A stretch of DNA of 8,781 bases from positions 1 through 8,781 of the forward strand of contig CAUQVP010000076.1 in assembly GCA_963521545.1 (NCBI GenBank). The letters run 5' to 3'. The translations under genes and the position numbers were made by a program. Below are positions 1-7,387 of this stretch, in pieces; the first letter of the stretch is position 1; each line of letters opens with the position of its first letter. The notes under the pieces are model-generated. The model made no database searches. It worked only from the letters and a program-made list of their open reading frames with translations, and was not told the DNA's origin. The stretch is from JABCPE02 sp963521545 (GTDB lineage Bacteria > Bacteroidota > Bacteroidia > Flavobacteriales > Weeksellaceae).

Positions 1-1505
1 CTTCGGTATTGTATGGCTTCGGAGATATGGGCAGGACTGATGTTTTCAGAATCATCTAAATCTGCTATGGTTCGGGCTACTTTTAGGATTCTATCGTAGG
101 CACGAGCAGAGAGATTTAGTTTTTCCATGGCGTTTTTTATCAGCTGCTGGCAGGTGCTGTCCAGATCGCAGTATTTTTCTATTTCTCTCGGTCCCATTTG
201 GGCATTGTAGTTGATATCCAGTTCTTTGTATCTTTGGGCTTGTATCTCTCTGGCTTTCAGTACGCGGTTTCGTATTTCTATACTGCTTTCGCCTTTTCTT
301 CTTTCCGCAAGTTGTTCGAATTCTACTTTCTGGACTTCTATATGAATGTCTATTCTGTCCAAAAGAGGCCCAGATAGCTTGTTCATATATCTCTGCATTT
401 CGGTCTGGGAAGAGGTATTGTTCGGGTCATCAGGAAAATAGCCCGAAGGACTCGGGTTCATACTTGCCACCAGCATAAAACTTGATGGATAATTCACCGA
501 AAATCTCGCTCTGGAAATCGTTACCTCGCGGTCTTCCAAAGGCTGTCGCATTACTTCCAAAACGGCTCTTTTAAATTCAGGAAGCTCATCGAGGAAAAGG
601 ACTCCATTGTGCGCAAGGGAAATTTCACCAGGTTGAGGATAGGCACCGCCGCCCACTAGAGCAACATCAGAAATGGTGTGATGAGGTGAGCGGAACGGGC
701 GAACGGTCATCAGTGAGGTGTTGCTGCCCATTTTTCCTGCTACGGAGTGGATTTTAGTGGTTTCCAAAGCCTCTTTCATCGTGAGAGGAGGCAGAATGCT
801 GGGAACTCTCTTGGCGAGCATGGTTTTTCCGCTGCCTGGAGGGCCTACCAGAATGATGTTGTGTCCGCCGGCTGCTGCCACTTCCATAGCTCTTTTGGCG
901 GTTTCTTGTCCTTTTACTTCCGAAAAATCATAGGGAAATTCATTGATTTTATTCTGAAATTCCTTGCGAGTGTCTATTTCGGTTTTTTCCAAATCTCTTT
1001 CTCCATTGAAAAAGTCAATCACCTCTTTGATGTTTTCCACACCGTAAACATCCAGATTGTTCACTATTGCGGCCTCTTGGGTATTTTGTTTAGGTAAAAT
1101 AATTCCTTTAAAGCCTTCCTCACGCGCTTTTATCGCAATGGGTAAAACGCCCTTTATCGGCTGTAATCCGCCATCGAGGGAGAGCTCTCCCATGATGATG
1201 TATTGGTCTAAATTTTCGGCAAGAATTTTATCCGAAGCCGCCAAAATCCCTATCGCGATGCTCAGGTCATACGCAGAACCTTCTTTGCGAAGGTCAGCAG
1301 GCGCCATGTTGATGGTGATTTTCTTGCCAGGGAGCTTGTGTCCTACATTTTTCAGGGCTGCCGAAATACGATGGCTGCTTTCCTTGATGGCATTGTCAGG
1401 AAGCCCCACGAGATGATAGCCCACTCCTTGGTCTACATTTACTTCTATAGTGATGGTCTGGGCAGAAACTCCATGTATGGCACTGCCAAAAACTTTGACT
1501 AGCAT
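1..1505 (-). CDS. comM: YifB/ComM-family Mg-chelatase-like AAA+ ATPase, 3' end cut by window edge
   Basis: Open minus-strand frame of 501 codons with no stop; reading all codons showed no interruption. The N-terminus reads MLVKVFGSAIHGVSAQTITI followed by a GYHLVGLPD segment, the family signature. The Walker A motif GPPGSGKT is at residues 221-228, Walker B LFLDELPEF at about 303-311, and FRSPHHTISD and VALVGGGAYPQPGEISLAHN lie between them as in Mg-chelatase-type ATPases. The last visible residues, ISEAIQYR, are close to the usual end of a protein of about 510 residues, so only a few residues are missing. In Vibrio cholerae ComM is a hexameric helicase that promotes branch migration during natural transformation; in Bacteroidota the role is inferred. 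The start is ATG at 1505, 33 bases after the rfbD stop, so it is probably co-transcribed with rfbD. G+C looks higher than in the bam operon genes. Confidence 0.95.
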   Translation of the reverse strand, partial: MLVKVFGSAIHGVSAQTITIEVNVDQGVGYHLVGLPDNAIKESSHRISAALKNVGHKLPGKKITINMAPADLRKEGSAYDLSIAIGILAASDKILAENLDQYIIMGELSLDGGLQPIKGVLPIAIKAREEGFKGIILPKQNTQEAAIVNNLDVYGVENIKEVIDFFNGERDLEKTEIDTRKEFQNKINEFPYDFSEVKGQETAKRAMEVAAAGGHNIILVGPPGSGKTMLAKRVPSILPPLTMKEALETTKIHSVAGKMGSNTSLMTVRPFRSPHHTISDVALVGGGAYPQPGEISLAHNGVLFLDELPEFKRAVLEVMRQPLEDREVTISRARFSVNYPSSFMLVASMNPSPSGYFPDDPNNTSSQTEMQRYMNKLSGPLLDRIDIHIEVQKVEFEQLAERRKGESSIEIRNRVLKAREIQAQRYKELDINYNAQMGPREIEKYCDLDSTCQQLIKNAMEKLNLSARAYDRILKVARTIADLDDSENISPAHISEAIQYR

Positions 1506-1538
1506 GGCGAAATTAAATTTTGGAAAGGTTAATGACTT

Positions 1539-2402
1539 TTATTTTTCTAACAAAGTTTCCATGCACTCTTCCAGACTGTTTTCCCAGTATCTTGGCTCTA
1601 TATTATAGCTGTTTTCTATTTTGTCCAGACACATCGTGCTTCGCATAGGGCGTTTTGCAGGAGTAGGGTATTGGTCTGTGGTGATGGGATTTATTTTGAT
1701 TTTACTCTCGGATAGTTCTGCGATTTTTTGTGCAAAATCAAACCAAGTAGTCTCAGGATAGTTAGAAAAATGGAAAATTCCGTATTCCTTTTCTTCCGTT
1801 CGGATGATTTTCATAATCACCTTCGCAAGGTCATTGGCATTAGTCGGCTGTCCGAATTGGTCAGCTACCACATTCAGTTCATCTTTGGTACTGAATAGAT
1901 TGAGCATCGTTTTTACGAAATTTTTATTAAATTCAGAATAAAGCCAAGATGTCCTGATAACAATGGTTTTCGGATTTTTTTCCAAAGCAAGGTTTTCGCC
2001 CTCTAATTTGGAAGCACCATAAACTCCGAGAGGATTGGTGAAATCGTCTTCCGTGTAGGGAAGATCGGTCTCGCCATCAAATACATAATCTGTGGAAACA
2101 TGGATTAAATCAATGTTGAGCTCTGCACAAGCTTCGGCAAGGTATCCCACGCCTTCGGCATTGACCGCGAAAGCTTTTTCTTTTTCCTGTTCAGCCAAAT
2201 CTACGGCTGTGTATGCAGAAGCATTGATGCAGAAATCAGGCTGATAATCAGAGAAATAACTATCAACTTGGTTTTTATCCGTGATATCCAAAGTATCATA
2301 ATCTGTGAAACAGAATTCGTACTCCAAAGAATAGTCAGAAGCTATTTTGTTCAAACAGTTTCCGAGCTGCCCATTTCCACCGATTACAAGAATTTTTTTC
2401 AT
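1539..2402 (-). CDS. rfbD: dTDP-4-dehydrorhamnose reductase (RmlD/RfbD)
   Basis: A 287-residue protein of the RmlD substrate-binding, extended short-chain dehydrogenase family. It catalyses the last step of dTDP-L-rhamnose synthesis, NAD(P)H-dependent reduction of dTDP-4-dehydro-L-rhamnose, in the cytoplasm. The Rossmann nucleotide-binding motif is GGNGQLG at residues 8-14. The expected catalytic set is visible: T104 in STDYVFDG, then Y128 and K132 in YGASK, at the same numbers as in the Salmonella enzyme as I recall it. NASAYTAVD (60-68) and the PTNANDLA segment are further family hallmarks. The length is normal. It starts 3 bases after the stop of the thioesterase gene and is followed after 33 bases by comM. 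The partner genes rfbA, rfbB and rfbC are not in the window, so it is an isolated pathway gene here. Confidence 0.93.
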   Translation of the reverse strand: MKKILVIGGNGQLGNCLNKIASDYSLEYEFCFTDYDTLDITDKNQVDSYFSDYQPDFCINASAYTAVDLAEQEKEKAFAVNAEGVGYLAEACAELNIDLIHVSTDYVFDGETDLPYTEDDFTNPLGVYGASKLEGENLALEKNPKTIVIRTSWLYSEFNKNFVKTMLNLFSTKDELNVVADQFGQPTNANDLAKVIMKIIRTEEKEYGIFHFSNYPETTWFDFAQKIAELSESKIKINPITTDQYPTPAKRPMRSTMCLDKIENSYNIEPRYWENSLEECMETLLEK

Positions 2403-2405
2403 GAA

Positions 2406-2876
2406 TTATTTGTTTAGAGTTCTTAGATAATTAGCTCTTGACTGAAAATCAGACTGTTCTACTTTGGTCAAGAATTTTTGATTTGCTTGAATGATATCCT
2501 CACCCATCACTTCTGATTTTCTGGATTTTAAATTAAAATGAATAAAAGTACACCAAAGCACAGCGTATATTTTCTCGGTGTCTAGGTCTTTCATAAGAAG
2601 TTCTATTTTGCAAGTTCTGTCATTTAGCTCTATCAGCTTGCTGGAAATAATCACTTCCTTGTTGTATTTTACTTCTTTCAGATAGGCTATTTCGTTTTGT
2701 ATAACTACCCATACACAGCTTGTTTTGTGGGCGTATTCTTCGTGTGTAAATTCATAATGCTCTGCCATGTGATCTTCTCGGGCATTGAGCATGTAGTCTA
2801 TGTATCTAGAATTGTTAAGATGCCCCATAGGGTCACAGTCTGTAAATCTGATTTTTGCTTTTGAAAATAGTTCCAT
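2406..2876 (-). CDS. 4HBT (hotdog-fold) acyl-CoA thioesterase family protein
   Basis: A 156-residue protein with the 4-hydroxybenzoyl-CoA thioesterase signature near its N-terminus: RFTDCDPMGHLNNSRY, residues 10-25, with D15 as the probable catalytic acid and H19/N21 in the conserved GHxNN stretch. The family hydrolyses acyl-CoA or acyl-ACP thioesters; the substrate cannot be told from sequence. Length fits a single hotdog domain. I chose the ATG at 2876. A frame extension to a TTG at 2897 adds seven residues (MTFKYFT), but that TTG is part of a TAAATTTG promoter box, so the shorter start is preferred. It is the first gene of a probable thioesterase-rfbD-comM transcription unit, with only 3 bases before rfbD. 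No metabolic link between the three products is obvious. Confidence 0.85.
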   Translation of the reverse strand: MELFSKAKIRFTDCDPMGHLNNSRYIDYMLNAREDHMAEHYEFTHEEYAHKTSCVWVVIQNEIAYLKEVKYNKEVIISSKLIELNDRTCKIELLMKDLDTEKIYAVLWCTFIHFNLKSRKSEVMGEDIIQANQKFLTKVEQSDFQSRANYLRTLNK

Positions 2877-2894
2877 TGTAAAGTATTTAAATGT

Positions 2895-2902
2895 CAAATT
2901 TA
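2895..2902 (-). promoter_or_regulatory. Candidate -7 box for the thioesterase-rfbD-comM unit
   Basis: Minus-strand TAAATTTG is a perfect match to the Bacteroidota -7 consensus TAnnTTTG. It would start transcription near 2889-2891, leaving a leader of only about 14 nt before the ATG at 2876. No TTG lies at the usual 17-23 nt upstream distance, because that stretch is the arm of the preceding terminator. It is either a weak promoter or a chance match in AT-rich DNA. Confidence 0.4.
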
Positions 2903-2932
2903 AAAAAAACCACTCAATATTGAGTGGTTTTT
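2902..2932 (-). terminator. Intrinsic terminator ending the porG-uppS-bamA-ompH-ompH operon
   Basis: A perfect 18-base palindrome, CCACTCAATATTGAGTGG at 2910-2927, is flanked by A and T runs that lengthen the stem. On the minus strand it is followed by eight T residues (2909-2902), so it should stop transcripts leaving the last ompH gene, whose stop codon is 22 bases upstream. On the plus strand it is followed by only five T residues, and no plus-strand gene approaches it. Confidence 0.85.
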
Positions 2933-2953
2933 ATGTCTTAAATTATTAATAAA

Positions 2954-3457
2954 TTATTTAAGTCCTAATTCTTTTTTTACAGCTGCAGTAGCATCTGCTC
3001 CACCTCTGTAGATAAGACCAACAGTATTAGTATCGAATACAAAATCCCATCCGTTAGCTTTTGCTACTTTTGCTACAGCATCATTCACTTTCTTTTCGAT
3101 AGGTGCATATGCCTCATTTTGTCTTTTAGCTAAGTCTTGCTGAGCTACTTGAGTCATTTGCTGAATATTTTGTTGCAATTTTTGCAATTCTTGGTTTCTT
3201 TCTTCGTTTACTTTTTGAGATTGCTTAGGAGCTTCTTCTTGGTATTTTTTGAATTTAGCTTCAGCAGCAGTCATTTGCTTTTCGATTTCAGCTTGTTTAG
3301 TTTTGCTGAAAGCTTCTAGTTGTTGGTCAGCTTTTTTCTTCTCTGGCATTAGGTTCAAGATTTCTGCAACATCTAGAGTTGCTAGTTTCTGAGCGCTAAC
3401 TGTCCCGAAAGACATTAAAAACATTGCGAATGCAAATAATAAACCTGATTTTTTCAT
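2954..3457 (-). CDS. ompH: Skp/OmpH-family periplasmic chaperone, second copy
   Basis: A 167-residue protein with a signal peptide (residues 1-22, cleavage likely after TVSA, before QK). The mature start QKLATLDVAEILNLMPE is typical of OmpH/Skp. A long, highly charged, Gln- and Lys-rich coiled coil covers roughly residues 40-120 and would form the tentacles of the Skp trimer. The C-terminal part, with GWDFVFDTNTVGLIYRGG, returns to the body domain. Skp holds unfolded outer membrane proteins in the periplasm and delivers them to BamA. It lies 24 bases after the other ompH copy and is the last gene before the strong terminator at 2902-2932. Length is close to E. coli Skp (about 160 residues). 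Assignment is by fold pattern and context. Confidence 0.9.
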   Translation of the reverse strand: MKKSGLLFAFAMFLMSFGTVSAQKLATLDVAEILNLMPEKKKADQQLEAFSKTKQAEIEKQMTAAEAKFKKYQEEAPKQSQKVNEERNQELQKLQQNIQQMTQVAQQDLAKRQNEAYAPIEKKVNDAVAKVAKANGWDFVFDTNTVGLIYRGGADATAAVKKELGLK

Positions 3458-3481
3458 AACTTTTGATTAAATTTAATATTC

Positions 3482-4069
3482 TTATTTTTTATTTTTCTTG
3501 GAATTATTTTTTTCCTTTTTATTTTCTTTATCCTTTTCTCCATCTTTTGGGTTGTCCCTCATCAGGAGATCCAGCACCATCTTGGTGTAGTCATACCTTT
3601 TATCAGTGAATAGTACACTGCTGTCAGAACTTCTATCAAGAATTATGCCTAAATCATTTTTTTCAGCAATAGTTCTGATGGCATTCCACACTTTTTCTTG
3701 GAAAGGCTGAACTACTTTGGCTCTGAATGTGTTGATTTCCCCTTGTGCAGTGAATTTTTCTTTCAAATGAGCTTGCACTTTTTTCTCCAAATCAGCCACT
3801 TCTTTTTCCCTTGTTTTCAGCTGTTCTCCTACTAAAAGGATTCTTTCATTATCAAAGAGTTCTTTCTTTTTGTTGTAGTTTGACTGCAAGGAATCCAGCT
3901 GCATCTGCCAATACTTTATCTGTTTGTTAAATCTTTCATCAGCTTCCTTGTATTCAGGAAGACTTTTCAAGATAAAATCAGAATCTACCACGCCAATTTT
4001 CTGTGCCGAAGATACTACAAATCCCCCAAACATGAAAATTATTCCTAAAAATAATGCGTATTTTCTCAT
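3482..4069 (-). CDS. ompH: Skp/OmpH-family periplasmic chaperone, first copy, with Lys-rich tail
   Basis: A 195-residue protein with a signal peptide MRKYALFLGIIFMFGGFVVS, cleavage likely after SSA at residue 22. The mature sequence opens QKIGVVDSDFILKSLPEYKE, the OmpH/Skp start, followed by a charged coiled coil at roughly residues 40-125 and a body segment with LGIILDRSSDSSVLFTDKRYDYT. The last 25 or so residues are an extreme Lys/Asn/Glu tail absent from the second copy. The frame stays open for 16 more codons to 4117, but those overlap the end of bamA and would bury the signal peptide, so ATG at 4069 is the start. It is 11 bases downstream of bamA. Likely role: binding unfolded outer membrane proteins. 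The two copies are divergent paralogues, so they may handle different clients. Confidence 0.88.
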   Translation of the reverse strand: MRKYALFLGIIFMFGGFVVSSAQKIGVVDSDFILKSLPEYKEADERFNKQIKYWQMQLDSLQSNYNKKKELFDNERILLVGEQLKTREKEVADLEKKVQAHLKEKFTAQGEINTFRAKVVQPFQEKVWNAIRTIAEKNDLGIILDRSSDSSVLFTDKRYDYTKMVLDLLMRDNPKDGEKDKENKKEKNNSKKNKK

Positions 4070-4080
4070 TTTTAAATCTT

Positions 4081-6603
4081 TTATAGTGATTGATTCATCA
4101 AGAAGTGAGTCTGCCATCCTGTTGGTGAATTAGATGTAGAATAAGGCAGTTTATCAATTCCGTAAGCAAAATCAAATCCGATAAGCCCGAATGCTCCCAT
4201 ATAGATTCTCACACCTACACCCACAGATCTCTGTAATTTGAACGGATTATAAGTGTTAAATCCTTTCCATGTGTTACCTCCTTCAGCAAAAGCTAATCCG
4301 TAGATTTTTGCTGTTTGGTTCATAGAAATAGGGTATCTCAGCTCAAGAGCAAATCTGTTGTACAAAATACCACCACCAGTAGGAGTTACATCTGTAGATG
4401 TTCCACCAGATGTAGATGGGTCATCATATCCACGAAGTGGGATAAGCTCTCTACCATCATATCTACCGCTGTATAGACCTGTTCCCCCCATGTAGAAACG
4501 CTCAAAAGGAGGTGCTCCCAGCTGTTTATTGTATCCATGAAGGAATCCCATCTCTGCACTACTTCTTAATACTAACTTACCTAAAATTTCATTATAAGCA
4601 TCAGCTTTGAATTTTATCTTGTAGTATTCCATCCATCTGTATTTATCAGCAGTAGACATAGTGGAATAATCCTTATTACCAAATGATGAATAAGGTGGAG
4701 TGAATTTAGCCGACAACTCTATATTAGAACCCGTAGTAGGGAATATAGGGTCATATCCAGCAGAGTTTCTGCTCAAACTTACATTAAATGCAAAGTTGTT
4801 CGCTGTACCATGCGTTAGAGTTTCTTCCCCAAAATAGAATGTATAATTATTAAAACTATATCTTTGGTAAGAAAGTCCTGTATAAAGTGAAAAATAGTTA
4901 TCTGGCCATTCTAGAAGTTTATTAAGCCCAACAGATGCTGATAGAATGTTTAACTTCATAGGGGTACCATAATAATCAGAATATTTCACACGAGAATGGC
5001 TGAAACTTACAGACAAAGCAGTAGGTCTCTTTCCGAAAAGCCACGGCTCTACGAATGATGCACTATAAGTCTGGAAATACTGCCCAGCCTGCGCTTGTAG
5101 AGAAAGTGTCTGCCCATCCCCTTGAGGAATTAACTTATTAAACTTCAGGAATTTTCTCAAAGAGAAGTTGTTGAAAGTAAGCCCTAATGTACCGATGAAA
5201 GTGTTTCCACCATATCCTGCCTGAAGCTGGATTTGTGAAGAACCTTTCTCCTCTAGTGTCCAGTGGATATCCACCGTGTTATCCTGTGGATTTGGTTTTA
5301 TCTCTTGTCCGATTTTTTGAGGGTCAAAGAACTGCATCCCTGCTAAATCAAAATAAGTTCTTTTGATATCACTCTTAGAGAAAAGTTTCCCAGGTCGTGT
5401 TCTCAATGCACGAAGGATAACATGGTCATGGGTAGTGGTGTTTCCAGACCAAGTAACTTTGTTCCAAGTTGCTCTTTCGCCCTCTGTGATACGGATTTCT
5501 AGATTGATAGAATCCCCCTCCACAGACTTTTCTATCGGAGTAATATTAGAGAAAAGATAACCACTATTCATGTATAATGATTTCAAATCAGAGTCATCAT
5601 CTTTACCTCCATCTTCTCCCACTTTTTTATTAAATCCTACAGCATCATAGATGTCTCCTTTTTTGTATCCCAAAAGTCTTTGAAGTGTTTCTGTGGAGAA
5701 AACAGTGTTTCCGTAGAATTCTATATTTCCTATATAGTATTTTTTACCTTCTTCTAATTTTACTTTGATATCGAAACCTTTGTCACTTCTAGTTATGGTA
5801 TCAGAAATGATTTTGGCGTCTCTGTAACCAAGAGAGTTATAGTAGCTTATCAAATTATGTTTGTCTTCCTCGTATTTTTCTTTTATTAACTTAGAAGGCT
5901 TAAGGATACCTGCGAAAAATCTTTTTTGTTTAGTATTTTTAAATCCTTTTTTTCTAAGTTTTTTAGAAGAAACATTTTCATTTCCTTCAAAGTTGATGCT
6001 CTGTATTTTTACTTTTTTACCTTTATCAACTTCAATAGTCCAATCAACTAGATTAGGATCTTCACCATTTGGTTTTTCTTGGATATTGATTTTAGCATCC
6101 GCAAATCCTTTTTTTATGTATTGTTGAGGGATTTTATTTTGAAGCGTAGAAACTAAATTTTCAGTAATTTTTGTTCCAGGTTTTAGGTCATTTTCCTTGA
6201 TTAACTTTTCATTTTGGGATTTTTTAATGCCTTTTCCTATGAATTTGATATCTTTAAGTTCCTTCAAATCTTGTAAAGCAAATCTTAAAACCACTTGTTC
6301 CCCATTTATGCTTTCTACATAAACTTCCACTTTTGAGAAAGAGTTCGTATCCCAAAGTTTTTTGATTGCATTACTGATTCTCTGCCCAGGTATTTCTACA
6401 ACTTCTCCTTTATAGAGGCCTGTAAATTTTAATATTTGCTCAGGAGTGTATTTTTTCACACCATCTACAACGATTCCCTGAAGGGTATAACTTCCACTTT
6501 GTTTTTCAGAAATCTGTGTTGCATTTTCTTTTTGGGTAATCTGTCCTTGAACCTGAGTTGCAGATGCCATTAGAAGGATAATTGGCAATATTTTAAAATT
6601 CAT
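4081..6603 (-). CDS. bamA: Outer membrane protein assembly factor BamA (Omp85)
   Basis: An 840-residue Omp85-family insertase that folds and inserts beta-barrel proteins into the outer membrane. A signal peptide occupies about residues 1-20 (MNFKILPIILLMASATQVQG). Five POTRA-like repeats follow at roughly 39-112, 116-194, 198-287, 289-374 and 377-453; several contain the typical short signature, such as INFEGNENVS and IEFYGNTVFS. The 16-strand barrel covers about 456-840. The conserved lid motif (V/L)RG(F/Y) is LRGYDD at 723-728, inside LYSGRYDGRELIPLRGYDD. The protein ends in HFLMNQSL; the terminal residue is Leu rather than the usual aromatic. Length fits the family. It is 27 bases downstream of uppS and 11 bases upstream of an ompH chaperone gene, so chaperone and insertase are made together. 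No Bam lipoprotein gene is in the window. Confidence 0.96.
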   Translation of the reverse strand: MNFKILPIILLMASATQVQGQITQKENATQISEKQSGSYTLQGIVVDGVKKYTPEQILKFTGLYKGEVVEIPGQRISNAIKKLWDTNSFSKVEVYVESINGEQVVLRFALQDLKELKDIKFIGKGIKKSQNEKLIKENDLKPGTKITENLVSTLQNKIPQQYIKKGFADAKINIQEKPNGEDPNLVDWTIEVDKGKKVKIQSINFEGNENVSSKKLRKKGFKNTKQKRFFAGILKPSKLIKEKYEEDKHNLISYYNSLGYRDAKIISDTITRSDKGFDIKVKLEEGKKYYIGNIEFYGNTVFSTETLQRLLGYKKGDIYDAVGFNKKVGEDGGKDDDSDLKSLYMNSGYLFSNITPIEKSVEGDSINLEIRITEGERATWNKVTWSGNTTTHDHVILRALRTRPGKLFSKSDIKRTYFDLAGMQFFDPQKIGQEIKPNPQDNTVDIHWTLEEKGSSQIQLQAGYGGNTFIGTLGLTFNNFSLRKFLKFNKLIPQGDGQTLSLQAQAGQYFQTYSASFVEPWLFGKRPTALSVSFSHSRVKYSDYYGTPMKLNILSASVGLNKLLEWPDNYFSLYTGLSYQRYSFNNYTFYFGEETLTHGTANNFAFNVSLSRNSAGYDPIFPTTGSNIELSAKFTPPYSSFGNKDYSTMSTADKYRWMEYYKIKFKADAYNEILGKLVLRSSAEMGFLHGYNKQLGAPPFERFYMGGTGLYSGRYDGRELIPLRGYDDPSTSGGTSTDVTPTGGGILYNRFALELRYPISMNQTAKIYGLAFAEGGNTWKGFNTYNPFKLQRSVGVGVRIYMGAFGLIGFDFAYGIDKLPYSTSNSPTGWQTHFLMNQSL

Positions 6604-6630
6604 GTGATTTTTTCTTAAATTCTACTTTTA

Positions 6631-7380
6631 CTACTTGTTTTCTAACTGCTCACTTATTTTACCGAACCGCCGTTCTTTAGTTTGATAGTCTAAAATGCAC
6701 TGGAAAAAAGTTTCTTTGGTAAAGTCTGGCCATAAAATATCTATAAACTGCATCTCTGCGTAAGCTATCTGCCAGAGAAGGAAATTACTAACCCGAACTT
6801 CTCCACTTGTTCTAATAAGTAAATCTACTGGTGGAATTTCCTTGGTATATAAATGCTGCTCAAAAAGATGTTCATTAATATCATTTTCATCAATATCTCC
6901 ATTTTTTACCTTTTTACATAGTTCTTTTACAGCATTTAGTATTTCTTTTTGTGATCCATAGCTTAGAGCTAGTGTAAGATTTCCTTTGGTGTTATTTTTA
7001 GTAAGCTCCATGATATTATAGAGCTGATTTCTTACATCTTTTGGTAGTGCTTCTAAATCTCCTATGGCACGGATTCTAATTCCTTTTGAAAAAATCTCTT
7101 CAGCCTCCTGTAACAATGTAGAAGAAAGTAGATTCATAAGTGTATCTACTTCCTCCGTTGGTCTGTTCCAGTTTTCCGTTGAAAAAGTATAAAGCGTAAG
7201 ATAAGGAATACCCACTTCATTACAAGCACTGATAGCCTCTCTTACAGCTTTTATGGCGTTTTTGTGCCCAAAAGTTCTTTCTTTATTTTGGGATTTTGCC
7301 CACCTACCGTTGCCATCCATAATGATGGCAACATGCTTGGGCAGATTATCAAAATTTAACTTTTCTTTTACAGATATCAT
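6631..7380 (-). CDS. uppS: Isoprenyl transferase / undecaprenyl diphosphate synthase
   Basis: A 249-residue cis-prenyltransferase, a normal length. It condenses farnesyl diphosphate with eight isopentenyl diphosphates to give the C55 lipid carrier used for peptidoglycan and surface glycan export. The signature HVAIIMDGNGRWAK is at residues 16-29, with catalytic D22 (E. coli D26). The second signature starts RTSGEVRVSNFLLWQIAYAE, residues 190-209, carrying R190, R196 and E209, which match E. coli R194, R200 and E213 with a constant offset of four. The substrate-binding FSTENWNRP motif is also present. All key residues are intact. It lies 7 bases after porG and 27 bases before bamA, so it is probably co-transcribed with both. 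Confidence 0.97.
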   Translation of the reverse strand: MISVKEKLNFDNLPKHVAIIMDGNGRWAKSQNKERTFGHKNAIKAVREAISACNEVGIPYLTLYTFSTENWNRPTEEVDTLMNLLSSTLLQEAEEIFSKGIRIRAIGDLEALPKDVRNQLYNIMELTKNNTKGNLTLALSYGSQKEILNAVKELCKKVKNGDIDENDINEHLFEQHLYTKEIPPVDLLIRTSGEVRVSNFLLWQIAYAEMQFIDILWPDFTKETFFQCILDYQTKERRFGKISEQLENK

Positions 7381-7387
7381 TTATTTT

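Noticed and set aside
718..1416. Plus-strand open frames of 71, 116 and 119 codons opposite the left end.
   Set aside because: They lie antisense to an uninterrupted comM frame with intact Walker motifs; their peptides show no domain pattern and no promoter box precedes them.
2877..2897. Longer thioesterase starting at TTG 2897.
   Set aside because: The TTG is part of a TAAATTTG promoter box and the seven added residues match nothing in the family; the ATG at 2876 puts the 4HBT motif at its usual place.
4070..4117. Longer first ompH starting at 4117, overlapping bamA.
   Set aside because: It would put 16 residues before a clear signal peptide; MRKYALF at 4069 is the natural start.
5363..6127. 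Plus-strand frames of 65 and 88 codons inside bamA.
   Set aside because: Shadows of the bamA coding sequence, hydrophobic because they are antisense to Lys/Glu-rich codons.
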